Source: CAIODY01 sp046051225 (GTDB lineage Bacteria > Bacteroidota > Bacteroidia > Chitinophagales > CAIODY01). From it: DNA of 64,000 nucleotides. A model generated the notes under the pieces. That model saw only the letters and a list, made by a program, of their open reading frames with translations, was not told where the DNA came from and did no database searches. Shown one piece after another: positions 18,675 through 27,158 of this stretch (its first letter is position 1; each line of letters opens with the position of its first letter). Where the stretch lies: assembly GCA_046051225.1 (NCBI GenBank), contig JBJOOR010000013.1, positions 48,044 to 112,043 on the forward strand, read 5' to 3'. A program made the translations under genes and the position numbers.

Positions 18675-20309
18675 ATGAAAAAAAATATTTGTCTTTTCAT
18701 TTTATCTATTCTGATTAGTTTTTCATCGTTTGCAAAACCTATTCATCGCCCCAAATTGGTAGTGGGTATTGTGGTTGACCAAATGCGCTACGATTATTTG
18801 TATCGCTATTGGAATAAATATGGCAATGGTGGTTTTAAGCGCTTATTACACGAAGGTGTAAATTGCGAAAACACACATTATAACTATATGCCTACCTACA
18901 CCGGCCCTGGGCATTCGAGCATTTATACAGGTACTACGCCTGCTGTGCATGGCATTGTAGGCAATAATTGGTGGAGTAAAATAAATAATAAAGAAACTTA
19001 TTGTGCTGATGATAGCACTGTTTCAACTGTAGGAAGTAGCAGCAAAGCAGGAAGAATGTCGCCACGAAATTTATTAACTACCACTATTACAGATGAATTG
19101 AAATTGAGTAATAATTTTAAATCGAAAATAATTGGAATTGCTTTAAAAGATAGAGGTGCTATATTGCCTGCTGGGCATATTGCCGATGCTGCCTATTGGT
19201 ATGATGGCTCGAAAGGAAAATGGATTACCAGTAGTTTTTATAAAAAATCATTGCCCAATTGGGTGGCTAATTTTAATGCCAAAAATTATCCATCGCAATT
19301 TATAGGTAAAGATTGGAATACACTTTTGCCAATTAACCAATACATTGAGTCAACGGCTGATAGTACAAATTGGGAGGGCACTTTTAAATCGGAAAAAAAT
19401 CCTGTTTTTCCGCATTTGCTTTCTAAAATAATTGTGGCTGATACTACTATAAAATATAGCCTTATTGCATCAACGCCTTATGGCAATACCATGACAAGAT
19501 TATTTGCCGAAGATGCCATTACGAATGAAAATTTAGGCGCTGATGATGTGAGTGATTTTATTACAATTAGTTTTTCATCAACTGATTATGTAGGGCATAA
19601 ATATGGCCCCAATAGCGTTGAAATTGAAGATGTGTATTTGCGATTAGATAAAGATGTAGAATTGCTACTAAATTTTTTAGATAAAAAGATTGGTAAAAAC
19701 AATGTGCTATTGTTTTTAACCGCCGACCATGGCGCAGCCCATTCACCAGGCTTTTCGAAACAAAATAATTTGCCAGGCAATATTTTTGATGGCAAGCAAA
19801 TGATAGATTCATTAAAAACAAAAATGAATGAATGGTATGGTAAAGATGCTTGGATAGTGGGTTTTGAAAATCAACAAATTTATTTCAACCATCAATTGAT
19901 GGATGCAAAAAATTTGAATGCCGATGAAATGATTACCAAATGCTATCAATTTATCAAACATAATTTTAAACAAATACAACATACATATTTAGTAGCCGAT
20001 ATTTTAAAAGGCAACAATACAGATATTTTTGCCAAGCAAATACGAAACGGAATTTTAGAAAACCGATGTGGCGATATTTATATTTTATTTGAAAGTGGAT
20101 GGCTAGAAGATATGCCTAAAGGCACATCACACGGCACTTTTTTTGCGTATGATACACATGTACCTTTAATTTTTTGGGGTAATAGATTGCATAAAAATGA
20201 AATCAAATCGGAAGTCAATATTACAGATATTGCCCCTACCCTAGCCAATATTTTAAAAATTCAAGAACCAAGTGGCTGTATAGGCAAAGTGATTGATATA
20301 AAGAAATAG
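18675..20309 (+). CDS. PafA-like alkaline phosphatase (AP superfamily)
   Basis: 544 residues. The signal peptide is MKKNICLFILSILISFSSFA. Metal ligand Asp is in VVGIVVDQMRYDYLY (about residue 35) and the nucleophile threonine in PTYTGPGHSSIYTG (about residue 76). Later ligands are in STDYVGHKYGPNS near 300 and LTADHGAAHSPG near 350. This is the arrangement of PafA, the calcium/zinc-type periplasmic phosphomonoesterase that frees phosphate in Flavobacteria and relatives, often in an unregulated way. The NNWW region after the nucleophile is also as in that family. A phosphodiesterase activity cannot be excluded from sequence alone. Likely transcribed with the porin upstream. Confidence 0.88.
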   Translation: MKKNICLFILSILISFSSFAKPIHRPKLVVGIVVDQMRYDYLYRYWNKYGNGGFKRLLHEGVNCENTHYNYMPTYTGPGHSSIYTGTTPAVHGIVGNNWWSKINNKETYCADDSTVSTVGSSSKAGRMSPRNLLTTTITDELKLSNNFKSKIIGIALKDRGAILPAGHIADAAYWYDGSKGKWITSSFYKKSLPNWVANFNAKNYPSQFIGKDWNTLLPINQYIESTADSTNWEGTFKSEKNPVFPHLLSKIIVADTTIKYSLIASTPYGNTMTRLFAEDAITNENLGADDVSDFITISFSSTDYVGHKYGPNSVEIEDVYLRLDKDVELLLNFLDKKIGKNNVLLFLTADHGAAHSPGFSKQNNLPGNIFDGKQMIDSLKTKMNEWYGKDAWIVGFENQQIYFNHQLMDAKNLNADEMITKCYQFIKHNFKQIQHTYLVADILKGNNTDIFAKQIRNGILENRCGDIYILFESGWLEDMPKGTSHGTFFAYDTHVPLIFWGNRLHKNEIKSEVNITDIAPTLANILKIQEPSGCIGKVIDIKK

Positions 20310-20477
20310 AAACAAGTTTTAGAAATGACGTTCGGAAATGCTCCAAACCCAATCTAAACCTTGTAACGATACCTGTGCAGTTCACAAACTGGTTTGGATG
20401 CTATGCAGCCACCAAAAATAAACTTGAATTACCTCTATTTTAGTTTTAGATTTGTGGTATAAAAAGCAACCGAGTTG

Positions 20478-20555
20478 CACCAAGCCGCCCAAAAATGGGT
20501 GGATAAGTGCAAAAGAGTGGTAAGTATATACAGGTTGGCGGTCATGCTTGGACGA
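20478..20555. repeat. Conserved spacer element, copy 1, of a cassette-like island
   Basis: Contains CACCAAGCCGCCCA (20478-20491) and GCTTGGACGA (20546-20555), which recur in the same order before the next gene (21312-21366). CCAAGC-CGCC (20480-20489) can pair with GGCGG-tcat-GCTTGG (from 20535 to 20551), leaving a 4-nt bulge. This bulged-hairpin layout recalls recombination sites of gene cassettes, but canonical integron attC core motifs are not evident. The element is GC-richer than the flanking chromosome. Confidence 0.45.
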
Positions 20556-20600
20556 AAGTACAAACCCAAACATGAATGCAAGAAATGGACTGACAAAACA

Positions 20601-21209
20601 ATGCCTGAATTAAGCAACATACAGACATACGAAAAGCTAATTGGTGAGGACTATCAACCGACACTTGATAGGTTCAAAACTGTTTTGCAGCAAATTGACT
20701 TATGGAACGATGAAATACAACATGCGTTTGAAAGTTTTGAATGGAAAGTTGATGACAATGGTTTTGTTTATTCTTCAATTGTTCAGCTTGGACATTTCAA
20801 AACTAAGTTCTCTGACATTGCAGTTAGACCGCTTGTATTAGTTTACACACCAGCAATTGACAAATCATTCACTAACAATTGGATTGTATGCGACCTTTTA
20901 ATTGAAATAGAAAAGTTGAGGAGCTACGATTACTTTCAATCAACTTACAGTTTTGTGAAATCTCTGACCTTAGAAATGCACAGAGAATTTAAACAGACAG
21001 GAGTTTATTTCACAGACGAGGCACAAGACGGACAAGATTTTGATGGTATTCGCAATGCCAACAAAGAAAAACTTTGGGAATTTGATTATGCACTTATTCC
21101 ATTGTCATTAGAACAAACATATTCTTCACCACCTTTGACACACAAAATTATTCGCCACGACAATTATTTAGAAGTATGGAATATAAACAGATGGACTCCG
21201 AACAAATAA
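20601..21209 (+). CDS. Hypothetical protein in cassette-like island
   Basis: I do not recognise this gene. From the ATG at 20601 it encodes 202 residues starting MPELSNIQTYEKLIGEDY. The open frame extends upstream to 20475, but that part covers the repeated spacer element, so the internal ATG is preferred. It is soluble-looking, acidic, with no signal peptide, rich in aromatic residues (DLWNDEIQHAFESFEWKV), and ends LEVWNINRWTPNK. More GAC and GGA codons are used than in neighbouring genes. It lies alone between repeated GC-richer motifs, which suggests horizontal acquisition. Confidence 0.55.
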   Translation: MPELSNIQTYEKLIGEDYQPTLDRFKTVLQQIDLWNDEIQHAFESFEWKVDDNGFVYSSIVQLGHFKTKFSDIAVRPLVLVYTPAIDKSFTNNWIVCDLLIEIEKLRSYDYFQSTYSFVKSLTLEMHREFKQTGVYFTDEAQDGQDFDGIRNANKEKLWEFDYALIPLSLEQTYSSPPLTHKIIRHDNYLEVWNINRWTPNK

Positions 21210-21216
21210 TAGCACG

Positions 21217-21249
21217 AACCGCCAACATGGGCTTGCTTCATTGGCGGTT
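21217..21249. repeat. Perfect 9-bp inverted repeat downstream of the first island gene
   Basis: AACCGCCAA (21217-21225) and TTGGCGGTT (21241-21249) are separated by 15 nt (CATGGGCTTGCTTCA region). The stem ends 7 bp past the stop of the island gene. No T-run follows, so it is unlike a normal terminator. It begins the GC-richer spacer that leads to repeat copy 2. Confidence 0.6.
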
Positions 21250-21311
21250 GACGGGCAACGCCAACTTGTTGTAGTTTCTACTACTTTTGTGCTGGCAGAC
21301 GGCAGCCAAAA

Positions 21312-21366
21312 CACCAAGCCGCCCATGCAGCAAAGCCCAGAAACTTTAACGGAAAGGCATGGACGA
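21312..21366. repeat. Conserved spacer element, copy 2, of a cassette-like island
   Basis: Repeats CACCAAGCCGCCCA exactly (21312-21325) and GC(A)TGGACGA (21357-21366), as in copy 1 before the previous island gene. The gap between the two motifs is 31 nt here versus 54 nt in copy 1. The second motif overlaps the proposed start codon of the next gene. Confidence 0.45.
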
Positions 21367-22012
21367 CTTTCAGAAACAAAATTATCCTATCAAAATGAAA
21401 AATCAACAGACGGCAGATATTATCAAGTTTCTCAAGGACAACATTGAACCTCACCAAGACAATGCTTATGGACTTGGATACAGAGCAGCGGCATATTTGG
21501 AGGACGGGACTTATTTACCTTGTGTAATTTTTCGCAATCCATCAACGATTGTAAACCTTGCACTCAAAAGATTTAAGGAAGAACAAAAAGGAAAAGGAAT
21601 TTTTGGGAAATCAGCTGCAAGTTATTATAAGATTGTTAGTCATTTTGTGACAAGTGGTAATAGAATTAATGATTATGATATTGCAAAGGTTGAGACAAGT
21701 AAGTACGCATTTCCTTTAGCAATTCAAGGACAAATTAGGGGTGAGACTACAATGGGTTGGACAGGATTTGTTGCCAAGATGAAAGATGGAAAATATTTTG
21801 GTTTTGGGACAAGATATTATATGGATTTTTTTCAAATGCCTGATGGATATTTACCAGAAGACATAGTTGAAATAATAAATCATAGTTATGTATCAAAAAA
21901 TGGAGAGGTTCGCTCCCACAGAGAAACATCTATGACGTTTACTGACGATTATAAGGATGCAATTGTGTTTAGAGCAAAACCATTTTTTATTTGTTATATT
22001 GACAACTTATAA
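21359..22012 (+). CDS. Hypothetical protein in cassette-like island
   Basis: Not recognised. 217 residues from ATG 21359, or 205 from the ATG at 21395 (MKNQQTADIIKFL), which avoids overlap with the repeat motif. Visible features are YRAAAYLEDGTYLPCVIFRNP, a basic helix LKRFKEEQKGKG, and GKYFGFGTRYYMDFFQMP. It has no signal peptide or membrane segment. Codon use and orientation match the first island gene, but the two proteins do not resemble each other, as expected for unrelated cassettes. Confidence 0.55.
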   Translation: MDDFQKQNYPIKMKNQQTADIIKFLKDNIEPHQDNAYGLGYRAAAYLEDGTYLPCVIFRNPSTIVNLALKRFKEEQKGKGIFGKSAASYYKIVSHFVTSGNRINDYDIAKVETSKYAFPLAIQGQIRGETTMGWTGFVAKMKDGKYFGFGTRYYMDFFQMPDGYLPEDIVEIINHSYVSKNGEVRSHRETSMTFTDDYKDAIVFRAKPFFICYIDNL

Positions 22013-22240
22013 CCCTACTCGTCCTCCTTTAAGGCATAGCAAAGTGTATAGCCAACGAGGATGCAAAAGGTATTTAGTTTATAACTAACAAATAAAAACT
22101 ATTGCTACAAAAGCCAAGCTGCAAAATTGCTTGCAGAAATATTAGTTGTTGCGTTTGAGTATTGAGGTTTGGTGATGGCTTGTTCCGATACTTCGCAACC
22201 ATACAATTCATATTCAAACTTAAACTTAGCTTTTACAAAA

Positions 22241-22280
22241 ATAAAAAGCCGCACTTAATAAAATAAATGCGGCTTTTTAT
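22241..22280. terminator. Bidirectional terminator between island and outer-membrane gene
   Basis: ATAAAAAGCCGCA (22241-22253) pairs with TGCGGCTTTTTAT (22268-22280). The A/T tracts on both sides suit the minus-strand outer-membrane gene, whose stop is 22 bp away, and transcription coming from the island. Confidence 0.85.
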
Positions 22281-22302
22281 AATAGCGGTAAATGATATTG
22301 GG

Positions 22303-22908
22303 TTACAAATAAGCTTGCAAACCAATATTAAATCTAAAAGCATTGCCAGCGCTAAATTTGGTAGTAATACCACCAGCATTAACATCTGTTTTAGCCGAAA
22401 TACGTTCATAGTTTAAAATGCCTTCTATCCCAATTCTTTCAGTTAAGAAAAAAGCTAACCCACCACCAACTGTAAGCACACTGCCTTTAAAATTATTAGT
22501 AGTAATACCAGCGCTAGTAGTTTTAATATTTCCAATACCATAGCCCAATTCAACCAATGGTGCAAACTTTTTTAAATTGAAATAATAGCGTACAAATGGC
22601 CCAACATTAAAATTTGCATTAGATGATTTAATAGAATCTTTTAATTGAGTTAATTCTGTTCTTAATTTTAATCCCATGGCAAAATTTTTAAATAAAAATA
22701 TACCAATATTAGGCGTAAGTGTTAAATCTGATTTTGAAATGCGTAAAGATGAATTAGAAGCCCCTGAAGAGAAATTTGTAGTTGATTTTGAATCGCTAAA
22801 ATTCATGTTAAAAATACCTCCTGCCAATACTTTACTTCTATCTGTTTGTTGTGCAAATGTGGTTATCGAACACATTGCTAAAGCCACGATTAAAAAAGTT
22901 TTTTTCAT
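22303..22908 (-). CDS. Small outer-membrane beta-barrel protein
   Basis: 201 residues. The signal peptide is MKKTFLIVALAMCSITTFAQ. The mature part is made of alternating strands typical of an eight-stranded barrel of the OmpA/porin-family type: NIGIFLFKNFAMGLKLRTEL, FNVGPFVRYYFNLKKFAPLVELGYGIG, and LTVGGGLAFFLTERIGIEGILNYERI. It ends with a C-terminal strand FRFNIGLQAYL with aromatic/hydrophobic alternation, fitting BAM-inserted barrels. Function is not readable; such proteins are common in Bacteroidota envelopes. It stands alone with its own terminator. Confidence 0.8.
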   Translation of the reverse strand: MKKTFLIVALAMCSITTFAQQTDRSKVLAGGIFNMNFSDSKSTTNFSSGASNSSLRISKSDLTLTPNIGIFLFKNFAMGLKLRTELTQLKDSIKSSNANFNVGPFVRYYFNLKKFAPLVELGYGIGNIKTTSAGITTNNFKGSVLTVGGGLAFFLTERIGIEGILNYERISAKTDVNAGGITTKFSAGNAFRFNIGLQAYL

Positions 22909-22963
22909 TTTATTTATTTTTATTTGATGATGAACAAAAGTAATTATCTGTTTTAAAAATTAG

Positions 22964-23752
22964 TTATACAATTAGTTTTTTTTGATTAAAAATTTCGTTG
23001 GCTAAGTTTATCCATTCTTCTACCGATAATTGCTCGGCTCGTTTATCAAGCGTAGCCGAATTAATATCATCTGTGTTGGTAAATGCTTTTAATGAATTGC
23101 GTAATGTTTTTCGGCGCTGACTAAAGCCTGCTTTTACAGCCCTAAAAAATGATTTTTCATCTAATATCTCAATTTGATTTTCAAGCCTTGTAAACCTTAC
23201 CACACCGCTGTTTACTTTTGGTGGTGGATCGAAAAAATGAGGTGGCACATCAAATAAATATTCCACCTTAAAATAAGCTTGCGAAAAAATAGAAGTAACA
23301 CCAAATACTTTATTGCCATGCTTTGATGCTAATCTTAGTGCCACTTCTTTTTGAAACATACCCACCATTTCAACTACTTGGTGGCGTTGTTCAATTACTC
23401 TAAAAACAATTTCGGTTGAAATATTATAAGGAAAATTTCCAATTACACTTACCTTTTCATTCGGGTAATATTTTTCGAAATCTACTTTTAAAATATCTTG
23501 ATGAATAAATTTTATGCCTTCAAATTTTTGTGGAATTATTTCAGCCAATCTATCATCCACATCTACCGCTGTAAGATTAGGATGATATTTTTTGTATAAA
23601 AATTTGGTTAATATTCCTAAGCCTGGCCCTACCTCAATTACTTGCTGAACAGGGCTTTTCAGCGCCTCAACAATATCCATAGCAATGCCATCATCTTTTA
23701 AAAAATGTTGCCCTAACGATTTTTTATGTTCAAAATTTTTCTTCAATTTCAA
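22964..23752 (-). CDS. rsmA: 16S rRNA dimethyladenosine transferase
   Basis: 262 residues, the expected length of RsmA/KsgA. The SAM site appears as SLGQHFLKDDGIAMDIVEAL, then VIEVGPGLGILTKFLY near residue 39. The catalytic NFPYNIST motif (family N-x-P-Y/F) lies near 106. PPPKVNSGVVRF and FSQRRKTLRNSLK complete the family pattern. It dimethylates two adjacent adenines near the 3' end of 16S rRNA in late 30S assembly; loss gives kasugamycin resistance. Its start overlaps the stop of the inositol monophosphatase gene by 4 bp, so the two are translationally coupled. Confidence 0.95.
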   Translation of the reverse strand: MKLKKNFEHKKSLGQHFLKDDGIAMDIVEALKSPVQQVIEVGPGLGILTKFLYKKYHPNLTAVDVDDRLAEIIPQKFEGIKFIHQDILKVDFEKYYPNEKVSVIGNFPYNISTEIVFRVIEQRHQVVEMVGMFQKEVALRLASKHGNKVFGVTSIFSQAYFKVEYLFDVPPHFFDPPPKVNSGVVRFTRLENQIEILDEKSFFRAVKAGFSQRRKTLRNSLKAFTNTDDINSATLDKRAEQLSVEEWINLANEIFNQKKLIV

Positions 23753-24546
23753 TATTCTTTTTTAATCAATTTTAATAACTCATCATACGTTCCGCCACGA
23801 GCAGCAATAATTTCTTTTCCAAAAATATAATTATCCGAACCATTAAAATCGGTTACCAATCCGCCTGCTTCTTTTACTAAAATTGCACCGCCAGCCACAT
23901 CCCACGAATTCAAATTAAATTCGAAAAATGCATCGCCTCTGCCTGCTGCAACATAAGCCAAATCAAGCGCTGCCGAGCCAAGCCTACGAAAAGCTCTGCT
24001 TTCATTTACCAACCTACGCATGATGTTTAAAAACTTTTCTAACACATCTGTTTCATTATAAAAAAAGCCAGTAATGATTAATGAATCGTGTAAAATTTTG
24101 TGTTTTGAAATATCCAATTGCTTACCATTTACAAATGCACCACCATTTTTAAATGCATAAAATTGTTCGTTGTGGCTTACATCATGCACTATTCCTAATA
24201 TCACTTCATCATTGTGCAACAAGCCCACACTTACCGAATAAAATGGTAAGCCATGCAAAAAATTTGTGGTTCCATCCAATGGGTCAATCACCCAAGTAAA
24301 TTCTTTTTTAATTTGCTCAATCGAATTTTCTTCGGTAATAAAACCAGCCTCGGGCAAGGCTTTGCTTAAACCTTCTACCAATATATGCTCGGCATTAATA
24401 TCAACTTCGCTTACTAAATTATGCAATGATTTTATCTGCGGTTCAATTTCATTTAATCGTAAGGATTGAATAAAAATATATTCAACGGCTTTGTTTACTA
24501 CAAGCCTTGTTTGATGCAATAATTTTTCTAATTGTTCGGGGTTCAT
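23749..24546 (-). CDS. Inositol monophosphatase family protein
   Basis: 265 residues. The metal-binding motifs of the IMPase family are present: FITEENSIEQ near residue 67 (the EE pair), WVIDPLDGTTNFLHGLPFYSVSV near 85 (DPxDGT), and NSWDVAGGAILVKEAGG near 208 (WD-x-AA/G). The family removes phosphate from inositol-1-phosphate and related sugar or nucleotide phosphates in a Mg2+-dependent way; SuhB-like members also act in rRNA antitermination. Overlaps of 4 bp with both lnt and rsmA place it inside one operon with envelope and ribosome functions. Confidence 0.92.
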   Translation of the reverse strand: MNPEQLEKLLHQTRLVVNKAVEYIFIQSLRLNEIEPQIKSLHNLVSEVDINAEHILVEGLSKALPEAGFITEENSIEQIKKEFTWVIDPLDGTTNFLHGLPFYSVSVGLLHNDEVILGIVHDVSHNEQFYAFKNGGAFVNGKQLDISKHKILHDSLIITGFFYNETDVLEKFLNIMRRLVNESRAFRRLGSAALDLAYVAAGRGDAFFEFNLNSWDVAGGAILVKEAGGLVTDFNGSDNYIFGKEIIAARGGTYDELLKLIKKEY

Positions 24547-26135
24547 GTTTTCAAAAAATATTTTTTAAATGTAGCAAACAAAATAATGGCAAGCGATAAA
24601 AAAACAAAAAGCCATTCTAATTCATTTCCATATTGAACAAAAAAAGTTTTTCTATTCAGCATTGTTGCTTTATAATTGATAGCTGCCTGTTTCCAATAAT
24701 CTGTTTTCGAAATCACATTTCCATATTCATCAATCACACCACTAAAGCCATTGTTGGCGCATTGTAGCACCTGTCTTCTGGTTTCAATAGCACGAAGTTT
24801 TGCAAATTCAAAATGTTGTTTGTAGCCTGGTGTATTGCCCCACCAACCATCGTTGGTAATAATTAATAAAACGTTGGCATCGTTTTTTACAAAACCTGAA
24901 ACAAAGCTGCCATAAATAGATTCGTAACAAACCATAGCAGCAATATTTTTTTTATTGGCTACTAAATTTGTTCGTTCTTCTTGTGTTCCATTATTATCTG
25001 ATGCGCCGCCCATATCAATTAATAATGGTTTTAAGAATTTAAAAAATCCAGGATAAGGCATCCGTTCAACGCCTGGAACCAATTTCGATTTATAATATTT
25101 TTGAATAGAAATAGTAGTATCCATTAAAACAGATGCATTAAAAACATCAGCATATTTATTCGAATTGCCTAATTGATTGGCAGAAGGTGTTTTGGGCGAA
25201 TCATACACCTCAATTAACGATATGCCTGTAATCAATTTTGCTTTTGGATATTTTTTTAAAAAATGTCGTACTTTAATTATTTGCTCATCAGCATTAAAAT
25301 TATTGAGCCAAATAGCTGTAGATAAAGCTGTTTCGGGAAAAACGATAATTGTATTTTGCGCAGTATCAATATTTTTTTCAATTAAACTAAAAAATTTATT
25401 TAACTGAAAATCAGTTGAGCCCTCCTGAAATTTTTCGTTGTAAGGATCGATATTGGGCTGAATTAAAAGAAAATTTTGTGTTGGATTTTTAATCAATAAA
25501 TCTTCAAAAGGTGCTACGTATTCAACCATAAATGAAAATAAAATAGGCACAGCAATAATAGCAAATGGCTTTATCCAGCGGCTTATGAAAGATTTTTGAT
25601 GATGGATAAATATGGCTGAAAAAATAGAAATATTGGCTAACCAAATCCATGCACTTCCGCCCAAATGCCCTGTATATTCATACCATTGAATCCAATGCGT
25701 TTGTGTGGCAAATGAATTTCCTAAAGTAAGCCAAGGCCAAGTAAACTCCCATGTAAGATGTATTTTTTCGAAGGCAATCCAAAACACAACTAATATCAAC
25801 CATTTATATTTTGATGCAAATCTGTTTTCAAAAAAATAATATAATAGAATAGGAAAACTTTGTAGCAATGCATTTAAAATAATGGCGGCTGTAGCACCAC
25901 CTGCCGATGCATTCCAAACCCACCAAGTGCTGGCAATATTCCAAATTAAAAATGTAAAGTAAGTGTTGGCAAACCGCAGCCATGCTTTATTTGTCGAATT
26001 TCGTAATTGTTCTAACGATAATAAAAGTGGCACTAAAGCCACAAACATAATGGGCGTAAAATCATTCATTGGGAAACCAAGCCACAATAAAAATCCGCTT
26101 ACTGCCGATTGAAAAAATATCTTTTTTATATTCAT
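24543..26135 (-). CDS. lnt: Apolipoprotein N-acyltransferase
   Basis: 530 residues. The N-terminal half holds several membrane segments (the CN-hydrolase-attached Lnt domain). The C-terminal half is a carbon-nitrogen hydrolase with the catalytic triad visible: Glu in IVFPETALSTA near residue 270, Lys in YKSKLVPGVERMPYPGF near 345, and Cys in AAMVCYESIYGSFV near 395. A final membrane helix closes the protein. Lnt adds the third acyl chain to the N-terminal cysteine of lipoproteins in the inner membrane. Length and motif order are normal. It overlaps the IMPase gene by 4 bp and begins 12 bp after the CDF gene stop. Confidence 0.95.
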   Translation of the reverse strand: MNIKKIFFQSAVSGFLLWLGFPMNDFTPIMFVALVPLLLSLEQLRNSTNKAWLRFANTYFTFLIWNIASTWWVWNASAGGATAAIILNALLQSFPILLYYFFENRFASKYKWLILVVFWIAFEKIHLTWEFTWPWLTLGNSFATQTHWIQWYEYTGHLGGSAWIWLANISIFSAIFIHHQKSFISRWIKPFAIIAVPILFSFMVEYVAPFEDLLIKNPTQNFLLIQPNIDPYNEKFQEGSTDFQLNKFFSLIEKNIDTAQNTIIVFPETALSTAIWLNNFNADEQIIKVRHFLKKYPKAKLITGISLIEVYDSPKTPSANQLGNSNKYADVFNASVLMDTTISIQKYYKSKLVPGVERMPYPGFFKFLKPLLIDMGGASDNNGTQEERTNLVANKKNIAAMVCYESIYGSFVSGFVKNDANVLLIITNDGWWGNTPGYKQHFEFAKLRAIETRRQVLQCANNGFSGVIDEYGNVISKTDYWKQAAINYKATMLNRKTFFVQYGNELEWLFVFLSLAIILFATFKKYFLKT

Positions 26136-26147
26136 TGTTAAAACTAA

Positions 26148-27062
26148 TTAACTACAATTTTCATTTTTACAAATATCATTTTCTTTTTCAATTTCGAGTG
26201 TGATGTGTTGAATATTTTGATGTTGCAAAATGTGTTTTATTTCTTTTTTCATTTCTAATTCATTTGCATAAATAGAATTTTGAGCCACTACAATATGCGC
26301 CGTTAAAGCATTTTGGCTGGTGCTTATTGCCCAAATATGAATATGATGAATATTTACAACACCATTAATTACATTTATTTTTTGTTTAATTTCATCTATA
26401 TCAATTTGTGTTGGCACACCATCCAGCGATAACCTTACCGAATCTTTAAGTAGTTTAAAAGTGGAATAAATAATTACGGCTACTACTACCAAACTCATCA
26501 CAGAATCTAACCAAAACCAATTGGTATAATAAATAATTATTCCAGCAATTATGATAGATAATGAAACCAAAGCATCGGCTAATAAATGCAGGTAAGCACC
26601 TTTCACATTCAAATCATGTTCTTTGTTTTTGAAAAATAAAAAGGCAGAAGCAGCATTAATAATTAAACCCAAAGTGGCTACTATTGAAATCATTTTGCCA
26701 GATACATTTTGTGGATGAATGATTTGATGAAAAGCTTCAACAGCAATAGCTCCGATAGAAATTAACAACAAAATAGAATTTACTAAGGCAATTAAAACCG
26801 ATGTTTTTTTATAGCCATAAGTATAATATTTTGTGCTTTTAGATTTCATTAATAACATGGCAATTAATGATAAAGCCAACGAACCTACATCAGCCAAATT
26901 ATGCCCTGCATCAGATAATAAAGCCATGGAATGATAATTGAATCCTGCCACCACTTCAACTATTACAAATGCCATATTTAAAATAATACCAATTATAAAA
27001 GCAGTATTAATATTGTCGGGTTGGTGGTGATGTTCGTGATGATGATGCGAATGATTTGACAT
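26148..27062 (-). CDS. Cation diffusion facilitator, CzcD/ZitB-like
   Basis: 304 residues. The N-terminus is histidine-rich (SHHHHEHHHQPD), as in zinc-exporting CzcD proteins. Six membrane segments carry the transport site: LLSDAGHNLADVGSL near residue 50 (HxxxD) and LHLLADALVSLSIIIAG near 160 (HxxxD), the four-ligand zinc site. The cytoplasmic C-terminal domain (VNIHHIHIWAISTSQNALTAHIVV) is the ferredoxin-like dimer domain. The protein exchanges Zn2+, or Co2+/Cd2+, for protons and lowers cytoplasmic metal. It is the first gene of the minus-strand run that continues into lnt. Confidence 0.92.
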   Translation of the reverse strand: MSNHSHHHHEHHHQPDNINTAFIIGIILNMAFVIVEVVAGFNYHSMALLSDAGHNLADVGSLALSLIAMLLMKSKSTKYYTYGYKKTSVLIALVNSILLLISIGAIAVEAFHQIIHPQNVSGKMISIVATLGLIINAASAFLFFKNKEHDLNVKGAYLHLLADALVSLSIIIAGIIIYYTNWFWLDSVMSLVVVAVIIYSTFKLLKDSVRLSLDGVPTQIDIDEIKQKINVINGVVNIHHIHIWAISTSQNALTAHIVVAQNSIYANELEMKKEIKHILQHQNIQHITLEIEKENDICKNENCS

Positions 27063-27158
27063 CAGAAATTAATATTATTAAAATGCTAAGCTATAACATA
27101 AACTAATTCTGTAATAACAAAAAAGGTATCTTTACACAATAACAACAATATAAAAATT

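Noticed and set aside
20475..20600. Longer N-terminus (42 codons) for the first island gene
   Set aside because: That part covers a repeated spacer element that also occurs before the second gene, so it is unlikely to be coding.
21217..21366. Canonical integron attC site
   Set aside because: The RYYYAAC and GTRRRRY cores are not found in the expected places; only the hairpin architecture is similar.
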